From: Micromonospora phaseoli
GTDB taxonomy: Bacteria; Actinomycetota; Actinomycetes; Mycobacteriales; Micromonosporaceae
Direction: 5' to 3'
Assembly: GCF_900109115.1 (NCBI RefSeq)
Contig: NZ_FNYV01000003.1
Span: 400,843 to 464,842, forward strand
DNA: 64,000 bases
Shown: piece by piece, positions 1-7,988 of the stretch
Layout of the letters: every line of letters begins with the position of its first letter
How positions within the stretch are numbered: position 1 is the stretch's first letter
Program-made: the position numbers and the translations under genes
The notes under the pieces: generated by a model
Database searches by the model: none
What the model saw: only the letters and a program-made list of their open reading frames with translations
Told to the model about the DNA's origin: nothing

Positions 1-875
1 ACCCCGGCCAGCGCGCCGAGGAACCTGTCGGCCGCGTCGACCACCTTCAACCTGATGCCGGTCGCCGCGACGTAGTCCTTCTCCACCTGCTCGGCCTCGC
101 CCGCGCGCAGCAGACCGTGATCGACGAATACGCAGGTCAGCTGGTCACCGACGGCCTTGTGCACCAGCGCGGCGGCGACCGCGGAGTCCACCCCGCCGCT
201 CAGGCCGCAGATGACCTCCTTGTCACCGACCTGCGCGCGGATCCGCGCCACCTGCTCGTCGATGATGTTCTCGGCCGTCCAGGTCGGCTCGATCCCGGCG
301 ATCTCGTACAGGAAGCGGGTCAGCATCTCCTGGCCGTGCGCGGTGTGCCCCACCTCGGGGTGGAACTGCACGCCGGCCCGGCGGCCGGCCACGTCCTCGA
401 AGGCGGCGACCGGCGCGCCGGCGGACTCGGCGGTCACCGTGAACCCCTCGGGCGCCTCGGTCACGCAGTCGCCGTGGCTCATCCACACCGGTAGGTCGGC
501 CGGCAGATCACGGAGCAGTACACCCGGGTCGAGCAGGCGCGGGCGCAGCGGAGTGCCGCCGTACTCGCGGCCGCCGGTGCGCGCCACCGTGCCACCGAGG
601 GAACGGGCCATCGCCTGGAACCCGTAGCAGATCCCGAAGACCGGCACCCCGGCGGTGAACAGCCCGTCGTCGACCTGCGGGGCACCCGGCTCGTAGACGC
701 TCGCGGGACCGCCGGAGAGGATGATCGCGGCGGGATCGCGGGCCAGCATCTCGGCCACCGGCATGGTGTGCGGAACGATCTCGGAATAGACCTTCGCCTC
801 ACGGACCCGGCGGGCGATGAGCTGGGCGTACTGGGCTCCGAAGTCCACCACGAGGACGGGGCGAGGCAGGCTCAT
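1..875 (-). CDS. guaA: GMP synthase (glutamine-hydrolysing), C-terminal part beyond the window edge
   Basis: Converts XMP to GMP in the cytoplasm using glutamine and ATP. About 291 of the usual 510-520 residues are inside the window; the gene runs off the left edge. Reading from ATG at 875, the glutamine amidotransferase domain shows the nucleophile Cys in GICYGF and the His-Glu pair in FHPEV. It is followed by the start of the ATP pyrophosphatase domain with the PP-loop SGGVDS. Its nearest leftward-transcribed neighbours upstream (choD-like, guaB3, guaB2) make this the classic actinobacterial purine block, here interrupted by a divergently oriented rhodopsin gene. Certain as to family; the truncation is only the window boundary. 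Confidence 0.96.
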   Translation of the reverse strand, partial: MSLPRPVLVVDFGAQYAQLIARRVREAKVYSEIVPHTMPVAEMLARDPAAIILSGGPASVYEPGAPQVDDGLFTAGVPVFGICYGFQAMARSLGGTVARTGGREYGGTPLRPRLLDPGVLLRDLPADLPVWMSHGDCVTEAPEGFTVTAESAGAPVAAFEDVAGRRAGVQFHPEVGHTAHGQEMLTRFLYEIAGIEPTWTAENIIDEQVARIRAQVGDKEVICGLSGGVDSAVAAALVHKAVGDQLTCVFVDHGLLRAGEAEQVEKDYVAATGIRLKVVDAADRFLGALAG

Positions 876-1036
876 GGGTGGCCATCCTACCGAGCGTGAC
901 GTCGACACCCCCGGGCGGCCGTCCGGTCCGGGGCACCGGCGCCGAGTCTGACGTAACCGGCCTCCGGTCAACACTCGCCGCGATAGCGTGACAGCCAGTT
1001 GACCAGGGCAAATACCCGGACCACAGGAAGACGAGG

Positions 1037-1741
1037 GTGGCCGTGACCGAGGCCTGGCTGTGGGTGTACGTGGCAGCGATGGCAGCCGGTGCGCTGCTCT
1101 TCATCGTCTGGAGCCGCGACCGCCAGCAGGTGCCGCGAGCGGAGTACCTGGTGGCAATGGCGATTCCGCTCTGGTCCGGCCTCTGGTACGCGGTGATGGC
1201 TCTCGGCGGTGGGCAGACCGAGATCGCCGGTGAGACCACCTACTGGGCGCGGTACGTCGACTGGGTGGTGACCACTCCCCTGCTGCTGATCGCCCTGGCC
1301 TTCACCGGCACCCAGGCGCTGGCCCGCAAACCGTGGCGCATCGTCGGGCTGCTGATCGGTGCCGACGTGGTGATGATCCTCAGCGGCCTGCTGGCGGACC
1401 TGTCGACCGCGCAGTGGCTGCGCTACGGGCTATACGCACTGGGCGTGGTCGCGCTGATCGTCGTGTACTCGCTGATCTGGGGCCCGCTGCGCGCCGCCGC
1501 GGAGCGGCAGCCGGCACCGATGGCCCGGACCTACCGGGAGGTCGCCGCGCTCCTCAGCATCCTGTGGCTCGGCTACCCACTGATCTGGATCCTCGGCCCC
1601 TCCGGGCTCGGGCTCTTCGGCGACGTCACCGACACCGCGCTCTTCGTCCTGCTGCCCATCCTGTCGAAGGTGGGCTGGAGCATCGTCGACCTCTCCCGGC
1701 TCCGGTCGCTGGGCCGCCGGGGTGAACTCACCGTTGCCTGA
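1037..1741 (+). CDS. Microbial (type 1) rhodopsin with xenorhodopsin / Anabaena-sensory-rhodopsin-type residues
   Basis: Seven-helix retinal protein of 234 residues, plasma membrane. Helix 3 has [10 protein letters not shown] (Asp75 and Thr79, with Ala86 where bacteriorhodopsin has the donor Asp96, so a D-T-A motif). Helix 6 has WLGYPLIW. Helix 7 has LPILSKVGW with the retinal Schiff-base Lys211. Where bacteriorhodopsin has Asp212 there is Pro207, the hallmark of xenorhodopsins and Anabaena sensory rhodopsin. Asp218, seven residues after the lysine, matches the cytoplasmic proton acceptor known in inward pumps of that clade. Start: GTG 1037 (GGAAG at 1026-1030) or GTG 1043 (ACGAGG at 1031-1036). 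It is divergent from guaA and convergent with the ChoD-like gene, with only 3 bases between stops. No retinal-synthesis gene lies nearby. The family is certain; the transport or sensing role is inferred. Confidence 0.93.
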   Translation: MAVTEAWLWVYVAAMAAGALLFIVWSRDRQQVPRAEYLVAMAIPLWSGLWYAVMALGGGQTEIAGETTYWARYVDWVVTTPLLLIALAFTGTQALARKPWRIVGLLIGADVVMILSGLLADLSTAQWLRYGLYALGVVALIVVYSLIWGPLRAAAERQPAPMARTYREVAALLSILWLGYPLIWILGPSGLGLFGDVTDTALFVLLPILSKVGWSIVDLSRLRSLGRRGELTVA

Positions 1742-1744
1742 CAG

Positions 1745-3436
1745 TCAGCGCAGCGCGCCCGGGGCGTCGGCCGGCACCGCCGGGTGGTGGGGTGGCACCG
1801 GCTCCAGACGGGTGTACGCCGAACCGACCGGCGGCCTCGGGTCTGATTCGCCTTTGTTGGGCCAGAACGACATCGCCCGCTCCGCCTGCGCGGTGATCGT
1901 CAACGACGGGTTCACCCCGAGGTTGGCCGACACCGCCGCCCCGTCGACCACGTGCAGCCCAGGGTGACCGTGGATCCGGTGGTACGGGTCGATCACCCCG
2001 TCGGCCGGTGACTCACCGATCACCGCCCCACCGAGGATGTGCGCGGTCATCGGGATGTCGAACGGCTCGGTCAACGCACCGCCCGGCGTACCGTCGATCT
2101 CCTCCGCGAGCAACCGGGCCGCCCGGTTGCCGGCCGGGATCCAGGTCGGGTTGGGGGTCCCGTGGCCGGGGCCGGAGACCAACCGGCGGCCGAGCGGCCC
2201 GCGCCGCAACCGGGTGGTCAGCGAATTGTCCGCCGACTGCATGACCAGGGCGATCACCGTACGCTGCGACCACTCCCGGACGGACAGCAGCCGGAGTGCC
2301 TGGCGGGGCTGCCGGACGAGTTGCCCGAGCCAGCGGCGTACCCGGTGCGGCCCGCCGTCGACCAGCAGCGACTGGAGCAGTCCCATCGCGTTCGAGCCCC
2401 GCCCGTAGCGGACCGGTTCGATGTGGGTCTGCGGGTCGGGGTGGAAGGAACTGGTGATCGCCGTTCCCTCGGTGAAATCCGTCCCGCGCGCCCGCGCTCG
2501 TCGAAGCGGCACCGAGGCGCCGAGGATCGCCTCCGAATTGGTCCGGGTCAGCTCGCCGAGCCGCGGCGAGAGGTGAGGCAACGCGCCGCGATCGCGCATC
2601 TCGTGCAGCAGCCGCTGGGTACCCAGCGCCCCGGCGGCGAAGACCACCTGATCGGCGTGGATCACCTGTGCGCGCCTGCGCAACCAGGCGCCGGTACGCC
2701 CGGTGTGCACCTGGTATCCGCCGTCGACCGGCCGGACCGCGGTCACCGTGGTCAGCGGGTGCACCCGGGCACCGAGCCGCTCGGCCAGCCAGAGGTAGTT
2801 CTTGACCAGGGTGTTCTTCGCACCGACCCGGCAGCCGGTCATGCACGCGCCGCAGTGGGTGCAGCCGTTACGCGGCGGACCGGCGCCACCGAAGTACGGA
2901 TCGGCGACCCGCTCCCCCGGCCGCCCGATGTGCACGCCGACGGGGGTGGGGTGGAAGGTGTCCGCCACCCCCATCCGCTCGGCGACCCGTCGCATCGCCC
3001 GGTCCGCCGCGGTCACGATCGGGTAGGTGGTGACTCCGAGCATCCGCTTCGCCTGGTCGAAGTGCGGTGCCAACTCGGCCCGCCAGTCGGTGACGTCCCG
3101 CCACTGGGGGTCGCGGTAGAACGCGTCCAGCGGCTCGTAGAGGGTGTTGGCGTAGACCAGCGAACCGCCGCCGACGCCCGCTCCCGACAGCACCAGCACC
3201 CCGCCGCCGGCCCGCCGGTCGGCCGCCCGGAGCAGGGTGAGGCGTTGCAGGCCGAAGCAGCCGAGCTTCGGTGCCCAGAGGAACCGCCGCAGCCGCCAGG
3301 AGGTCTGCGGGAACTCGTCGTCGGCGAACCGCCGGCCGGCCTCCAGCACGCCGACCGAGTAGCCCTTCTCGGCGAGCCGTAGAGCAGCGACGCTGCCGCC
3401 GAAGCCGGACCCGATGACGACCACGTCGTACCGCAT
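1745..3436 (-). CDS. GMC-family FAD oxidoreductase, cholesterol-oxidase (ChoD)-like
   Basis: 563-residue flavoenzyme. The N-terminus MRYDVVVIGSGFGGS is the dinucleotide-binding fold. The C-terminal part with HILGGAVIGES and LGVNPSLTITA is the GMC catalytic/FAD region. In Mycobacterium tuberculosis the same order guaB2-guaB3-choD-guaA occurs, which supports the ChoD assignment; the substrate in this organism is unknown. Around the middle the protein has CTHCGACMTGC, four cysteines spaced like a ferredoxin cluster, seen in ChoD-type members of the family but without a role I can prove. ATG 3436 is chosen because it begins the Rossmann strand. The stop nearly touches the convergent rhodopsin stop, so there is no room for a separate terminator. 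Confidence 0.88.
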   Translation of the reverse strand: MRYDVVVIGSGFGGSVAALRLAEKGYSVGVLEAGRRFADDEFPQTSWRLRRFLWAPKLGCFGLQRLTLLRAADRRAGGGVLVLSGAGVGGGSLVYANTLYEPLDAFYRDPQWRDVTDWRAELAPHFDQAKRMLGVTTYPIVTAADRAMRRVAERMGVADTFHPTPVGVHIGRPGERVADPYFGGAGPPRNGCTHCGACMTGCRVGAKNTLVKNYLWLAERLGARVHPLTTVTAVRPVDGGYQVHTGRTGAWLRRRAQVIHADQVVFAAGALGTQRLLHEMRDRGALPHLSPRLGELTRTNSEAILGASVPLRRARARGTDFTEGTAITSSFHPDPQTHIEPVRYGRGSNAMGLLQSLLVDGGPHRVRRWLGQLVRQPRQALRLLSVREWSQRTVIALVMQSADNSLTTRLRRGPLGRRLVSGPGHGTPNPTWIPAGNRAARLLAEEIDGTPGGALTEPFDIPMTAHILGGAVIGESPADGVIDPYHRIHGHPGLHVVDGAAVSANLGVNPSLTITAQAERAMSFWPNKGESDPRPPVGSAYTRLEPVPPHHPAVPADAPGALR

Positions 3437-3649
3437 GGACGCATCATTACTCGTGAGTAGCTCTCGCGCCAGGGGCAGTACCCGGGCGATCATGCTCGTC
3501 ACCCGGCCGGCGCGGTCGGCCTCGCGTCCGCACCCGCCGCCGGCGCTCCCGGCCCGGCACCCGGCCGGCGGGCAAGTCCTGTCGCCCGGGGACGCAACCC
3601 CCAGGCCGTGCCACGGCGTTGGTTCGGTATCGACAGAAGGAGGCGGGGG

Positions 3650-4747
3650 ATGGTATTCGGAGGCAACCGGAGACAGCTGACGCTGGTACTGGCCGGTCTG
3701 GTCACGGTCACCGTGGTGGCCGTCGGCGCGGTGGCGGTGTCCCGGATGGTCAGCGACAACCGGACGACGCCGACCGCCGAGGCCACCACCCCGAGCGCGC
3801 AGCCGAGCCCCAGCCCCAGCACCCCGCCGCCGGGAGCCGACATCACCGGCCCGCTCAACCTGCTGCTGGTCGGCGTCGACACCCGGGTCAGCGTGCCCGA
3901 CTGGAAGCCGAACGCCGACGCCGTACTCGTGCTGCACGTGCCGGCGGGGCTGTCCCGCGGGTACCTCTTCTCCCTCCCCCGCGACCTGGTGGTGGACATT
4001 CCGGCGTACGAACCCGCCAGCTACCGGGGCGGGCGGACCAAGCTCACCCACGCGATGAGCTACGGCAGCCGGGTGCCGGGCGAGTCGAAGGCGGACCCCG
4101 CCCAGGGGTACGAGTTGCTGCGCCGGACCGTCAGCGACTACACCGGGCTGCGCATCGACGCGGGCGCGGTGCTCACCTTCGGCGGCTTCGACAAGTTGGT
4201 GGACAGCCTCGGCGGCGTGGACATCGACATCGACCAGCGGGTGGTGTCACGGCACCGTCAGCCGGACGGAAAGCACCGGGAGCCGGGCCCGGGGGTGGGC
4301 GGCTACGTCGGGCCGCAGATGGTCTACGAGCCCGGCGAGGCGCACCTCAACGGCTGGCAGGCGCTCGACTACGCCCGGCAGCGCTACCTGCCCGGCGGCG
4401 ACTACACCCGGCAGCGCCACCACCAGCAGCTGATCCGGGCAATGATCGGAAAGATCCTCGACGAGGACCTGGCCCGGCAGCCCGAGCGGGTCGAGCAGGT
4501 GGTCACCGCACTCGACGACGCGCTGCTCTACGTCGGCGGACGACGGATCGTCGACTTCGCGTACGCCCTCGGCGGGCTGCCGCCGCAGGCGCTCACCCTG
4601 GTCGGCCTGCCCGGAGCGTCGGTCGGCCGGGGCAACGCCTACCGGGGCGAGGAGTTGACCCGGGTGGGCCGCCGGTTCATCACCGAACTGCGCGCCGGCC
4701 GGGTCGACGCCTTCCTCGCCGAACACCCGGACCTGAAGGTGCCTTAG
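3650..4747 (+). CDS. LytR-CpsA-Psr (LCP) family cell-wall polymer ligase
   Basis: About 365 residues. One N-terminal membrane helix (roughly residues 9-30) is followed by a Pro/Thr/Ser-rich linker and an extracellular LCP domain. That domain has LLLVGVDTR, the SLPRDLVVDIP segment with the conserved Arg-Asp, and the DYARQRY region. The family attaches polyprenyl-linked glycopolymers such as arabinogalactan or teichoic acid to peptidoglycan. ATG 3650 is preferred over an upstream in-frame GTG because AAGGAGG lies at 3637-3643, six bases away. It is divergent from the ChoD-like gene and convergent with the first M1 peptidase, with a strong shared terminator at 4757-4798. Confidence 0.9.
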   Translation: MVFGGNRRQLTLVLAGLVTVTVVAVGAVAVSRMVSDNRTTPTAEATTPSAQPSPSPSTPPPGADITGPLNLLLVGVDTRVSVPDWKPNADAVLVLHVPAGLSRGYLFSLPRDLVVDIPAYEPASYRGGRTKLTHAMSYGSRVPGESKADPAQGYELLRRTVSDYTGLRIDAGAVLTFGGFDKLVDSLGGVDIDIDQRVVSRHRQPDGKHREPGPGVGGYVGPQMVYEPGEAHLNGWQALDYARQRYLPGGDYTRQRHHQQLIRAMIGKILDEDLARQPERVEQVVTALDDALLYVGGRRIVDFAYALGGLPPQALTLVGLPGASVGRGNAYRGEELTRVGRRFITELRAGRVDAFLAEHPDLKVP

Positions 4748-4756
4748 GCCCGGTGT

Positions 4757-4798
4757 CTCCTGGATCCCGTTTCGTCGAGCCGAAACGGGATCCAGGAG
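4757..4798. terminator. Bidirectional terminator hairpin between LCP and M1 peptidase genes
   Basis: A perfect 18-bp inverted repeat (4757-4774 and 4781-4798, arm CTCCTGGATCCCGTTTCG) with a six-base loop lies between two convergent stop codons. There is no U-tract on either side, as is usual in high-GC actinobacteria. It may also belong to a dispersed palindrome family. Confidence 0.8.
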
Positions 4799-4805
4799 TC
4801 CCGCC

Positions 4806-6275
4806 CTAGAGACGCTTGGGCGCCGCGGGCTTCTTCTTGCCGTAGAGCCAGGCGTCGAAGAGCTTGTCCAACTGCTTGCCGGAGATCCGTTCCGCCAGCG
4901 CGATGAACTCCTCCGTGGTGCCGTTGGCGTCCCGCTTCTCCCGGGCCCAGGTCTTGAGGATCTCGAAGAAGGCTTTGTCCCCAACGGAGACCCGCAGCGC
5001 GTGCACGGTCATCGCGCCGCGCACGTAGACCGACTCGCTGAACAGGTTCTTCACCCCCGGCTTGCCCGGTGGCGTCCGCCAGACCTCCGCCGGCACCCGC
5101 GCCATCCGGATGTCGAAAGCCTCCTTCGCGGTGAACTCACCGCTGTGCTCCGCCCACAGCCACTCGGCGTACGACGACAGACCCTCGTTGAGCCAGATGT
5201 CCTGCCACCTGTTCAGCGCCACGCTGTTGCCGAACCACTGGTGGGCGACCTCGTGCGCGACCACGCCGGTGTTCTCGCCCTGCCGGAAGAAGCCGGCGGA
5301 GTAGACCGGTCGGCTCTGCGTCTCCAACGCGTACCGGATCCGATCGTCGGAGATGACCACACCGCCGTACGCCTCGACCGGGTACGGGCCGAAGAGGGTC
5401 TCCAGGTAGTCCGCCACCTTGACCGTTTTGGCCATCGACGCGTCCGCGGCGCCCTTGGAGACCTTCGTGGTCACCGCGTGGAAGACCGGCCGTCCCTTGT
5501 GCTCGCCCTCGGTGAGCCGGAACTTCCCGATCGCCACCGTGCTCAGGTAGCTGGCCATCGGCGTGTTCTCGGCCCAACGCCAGGTGGTCCAGCCGTCCGT
5601 GCTGGTCTTGCCGCCCGGCACACCGTTGCTGACCGCGGTGAGGCCATCCGGGACGGTGATCTCGAACCGGTAGGTGGCCTTGTCCGACGGGTGGTCGTTG
5701 ACCGGAAACCAGGTGCTGGCCGACTCGGGCTCGCCGAGGGCGATCGCGCCGTCGGAGGTGTGCAGCCAGCCGCCCTCGCCGACCGCCTCGTTCTTCAGCG
5801 GCTTGGGCTTGCCCGCATACGTGATCTCGGCGGTGAAGTCGCTGCCGGTGGCCAGACCGGCGGCGGGCGTGACGACCAGCTCGTTCTTGTCCTGCCGGTG
5901 GTTGGCCGCCGCACCGTCGACCGTCACCGCGCTCACCTTCAGGCCGGCCAGGTCCAGGTTGAACGACGACAGGTCGACGGTCGCCTTGGCCTGCACCATC
6001 GTGACGCCGGTGAGCTGGTCCTTCGCCGGGTCATAGCGAACCTTCACCGTGTAGCCGGCGACGTCGTAGCCGCCGTTGCCGTACCCGGGAAAGTAGGGGT
6101 CGCCGGCCCCCGCAGCGCCCGGCTGGAAGTCCGGTGCGGGTGCCGCCGACTCGCCCCGCGCCGCCGAGGACGGCTCCGTCTCCTCCGGAACGGCCGAATC
6201 ACAGCCGGTCAGCCCCAACGCCCCCACCAGCAGCAGAGCCACGCTCCGCCGCAGGTGCATCCGCCCACCTGTCAT
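4806..6275 (-). CDS. M1-family zinc metallopeptidase (aminopeptidase), lipoprotein
   Basis: 489 residues. A lipoprotein signal peptide ends in the lipobox LGLTGC (Cys25), so the enzyme should be anchored on the outer face of the membrane. The gluzincin zinc motif HEVAHQW lies near residue 340 and the third ligand Glu in WLNEGLSSYAEW follows about 20 residues later. Start ATG 6275 has GGGAGGAC five bases upstream; ATG 6260 is a weaker alternative. The next gene (6445-7866) is a paralogue in the same direction, sharing stretches such as FPVNDHPSDKATY and DGWTTWRWAE, so this is a tandem duplication. Substrate unknown; probably an extracellular aminopeptidase. Confidence 0.92.
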   Translation of the reverse strand: MTGGRMHLRRSVALLLVGALGLTGCDSAVPEETEPSSAARGESAAPAPDFQPGAAGAGDPYFPGYGNGGYDVAGYTVKVRYDPAKDQLTGVTMVQAKATVDLSSFNLDLAGLKVSAVTVDGAAANHRQDKNELVVTPAAGLATGSDFTAEITYAGKPKPLKNEAVGEGGWLHTSDGAIALGEPESASTWFPVNDHPSDKATYRFEITVPDGLTAVSNGVPGGKTSTDGWTTWRWAENTPMASYLSTVAIGKFRLTEGEHKGRPVFHAVTTKVSKGAADASMAKTVKVADYLETLFGPYPVEAYGGVVISDDRIRYALETQSRPVYSAGFFRQGENTGVVAHEVAHQWFGNSVALNRWQDIWLNEGLSSYAEWLWAEHSGEFTAKEAFDIRMARVPAEVWRTPPGKPGVKNLFSESVYVRGAMTVHALRVSVGDKAFFEILKTWAREKRDANGTTEEFIALAERISGKQLDKLFDAWLYGKKKPAAPKRL

Positions 6276-6369
6276 CGCACGTCCTCCCCGTGACACGTGA
6301 CCGACCGACGGCCGGTCCGGGCGACCGGCTCCGTCCGATCGCAGGCCGCAGCCTACCGATAAGTGATCA

Positions 6370-6413
6370 CCGGAAGAACGTCGATTCGACGGTGGCAGCG
6401 AGCCGTCTTCCGG
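6370..6413 (-). terminator. Inverted repeat downstream of the second M1 peptidase gene
   Basis: CCGGAAGA at 6370-6377 pairs with TCTTCCGG at 6406-6413, with the smaller palindrome CGTCGATTCGACG inside. It sits just beyond the stop of the 6445-7866 gene on the transcribed (minus) strand. Plausible weak terminator or mRNA-stabilising stem. Confidence 0.45.
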
Positions 6414-6444
6414 CCGACGGTGGCCAGGCGGACGAAGTGCCTCG

Positions 6445-7866
6445 TCAGGGCAGGGCAGGCGGGGCGGTGCCGGTGAGCCAGGTGTCGAAGAACGCACCCA
6501 GCGAACGCCCGGACACCCGGTCGGCCAGCGCGACGAGATCGGCGGTGGTCGCGGTGCCGTCCCGCCGCTCGGCGGTCCAGGTCCGCAGGATCTCGAAGAA
6601 GGCGTCGTCGCCGACGGTACGCCGCAACGCGTGCACAGTCAGCGCCCCGCGCTTGTAGACGGCGGTGCTGAACATCTGGCCCGGGCCGGGATCGAGAGTG
6701 CGACGGGACCAGTCGGTGGTCGCGTACTGGAGTTCGAAGTTGCGCTGGGCGCTGCGCCCGCCGTCGTGCTCCTCCCACAGCCACTCGGCATAACTGGCGA
6801 ACCCCTCGTTGAGCCAGATGTCGCCCCAGCGGGCCAGCGCCACACTGTTGCCGAACCACTGGTGGGCCATCTCGTGGGCGACCACGCTGTAGTTCGGCTC
6901 ACCGTCGCGGAAGAAGCCGGGACCGTAGACCGGCCGCGACTGCGTCTCCAGCGCATAGCCGATGCGAGCATCGGCGACCACCACGCCGCCGTAGGACTCG
7001 AACGGGTACGGGCCGAAGCGGGTGGCGAGGAAGTCGGCGATCTCGCCGGTCCGCGCCATGGAGGCGGCCTCGGGACCCGTGCCGGGCAACCCGGTCGGTA
7101 CGGCGGTGACCAGTGGCTTGCCGGCGTGCTCGCCGGTCTCCACCTGGTAGTCGCCGATCACCAGGGTGGTCAGGTAGCTCGCCATCGGCGAACGCTCGGC
7201 CCAGCGCCAGGTGGTCCAGCCGTCGGCGGCGGTGCGTTCCCCCGGCACCCCGTTGCTCAGCGCGGCGAGCCCGTCGGGCACGGTCACCTCGATGTCGTAG
7301 GTGGCCTTGTCGGAGGGGTGGTCGTTGACCGGGAACCAGGTGGCCGCCGAGTGGGGTTGACCGAGCGCGATCGCGCCGCCGTCGGTGTGCTGGAATCCGC
7401 CGCTGCCCAGCACACCGTCGGCGATCGGCTCGGGCACGCCGGCGTAGTTCACGTCGACCGTGAACGAGCTGCCTGCGGCGAGACCCCGAGCCGGGGTGAC
7501 GACCAGTTCGTCGTCGGCGTGCCGGTGCTCGGCCGGGGCACCGTCCACACTGACCGCGCTGACGTCCAGGCCGGTCAGGTCGAGGTTGAAGCGGGACAGT
7601 CCCTGGGTCGCGGTCGCGCTGACCTCGGCCCGGCCGGCGAGCCGGTCGTCGGCCGGGTCGTACCGCAGGGTCAGCCGGTAGTGGGTGACGTCGTACCCGC
7701 CGTTGCCGCTGCCCGGCACGTACGGGTCGGCGAGGTCCGCAGCGCCCGCCCGCAACCCGCCGGGCTCCGCGACGTCCCGGTCACCGGTGCAGCTGACCAG
7801 CACCACCGCCGCCACCATCGCCGCAGCCACACCGGCCACCCACCGCCCGCCAAGCCTCCTGCTCAC
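6445..7866 (-). CDS. M1-family zinc metallopeptidase, lipoprotein (tandem paralogue)
   Basis: 473 residues from GTG 7866. The leader MSRRLGGRWVAG runs into a hydrophobic stretch ending VVLVSC (Cys26), a lipobox. Zinc motif HEMAHQW near residue 329 and Glu in WLNEGFASYAEWLW are intact. ATG 7902 is an in-frame alternative, but it falls inside a palindromic repeat arm (7894-7913) and has no good ribosome site, so 7866 is preferred with modest confidence. The gene is closely similar along its length to the neighbour at 4806-6275. The divergence at their C-termini (GTAPPALP versus KKPAAPKRL) suggests the duplication is not recent. Confidence 0.9.
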   Translation of the reverse strand: MSRRLGGRWVAGVAAAMVAAVVLVSCTGDRDVAEPGGLRAGAADLADPYVPGSGNGGYDVTHYRLTLRYDPADDRLAGRAEVSATATQGLSRFNLDLTGLDVSAVSVDGAPAEHRHADDELVVTPARGLAAGSSFTVDVNYAGVPEPIADGVLGSGGFQHTDGGAIALGQPHSAATWFPVNDHPSDKATYDIEVTVPDGLAALSNGVPGERTAADGWTTWRWAERSPMASYLTTLVIGDYQVETGEHAGKPLVTAVPTGLPGTGPEAASMARTGEIADFLATRFGPYPFESYGGVVVADARIGYALETQSRPVYGPGFFRDGEPNYSVVAHEMAHQWFGNSVALARWGDIWLNEGFASYAEWLWEEHDGGRSAQRNFELQYATTDWSRRTLDPGPGQMFSTAVYKRGALTVHALRRTVGDDAFFEILRTWTAERRDGTATTADLVALADRVSGRSLGAFFDTWLTGTAPPALP

Positions 7867-7893
7867 CAGCCCGAGCCTACCGTCGGCATCTCG

Positions 7894-7968
7894 GTCGATC
7901 ATGGAGTTGTGGCACGCGGCGAATCGGGCATCACCGTCCCGACCGGGCGCCACAACTGCATGATCGAC
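7894..7968. repeat. Intergenic imperfect palindrome, 20-bp arms
   Basis: GTCGATCATGGAGTTGTGGC at 7894-7913 is matched, inverted and with one mismatch, by 7949-7968, around a 35-base loop. It lies between the end of guaB3 and the start of the second M1 gene, both leftward, so it could terminate guaB3. I recall this sequence as a common dispersed element in Micromonospora genomes, which I cannot verify here. Confidence 0.75.
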
Positions 7969-7988
7969 GCTGACCGGGGCGGGGTGGG

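Noticed and set aside
1037..3436. Rhodopsin and GMC oxidoreductase as a retinal-processing pair
   Set aside because: They are convergent, not an operon, and the GMC protein is explained by choD synteny with guaB2-guaB3-guaA.
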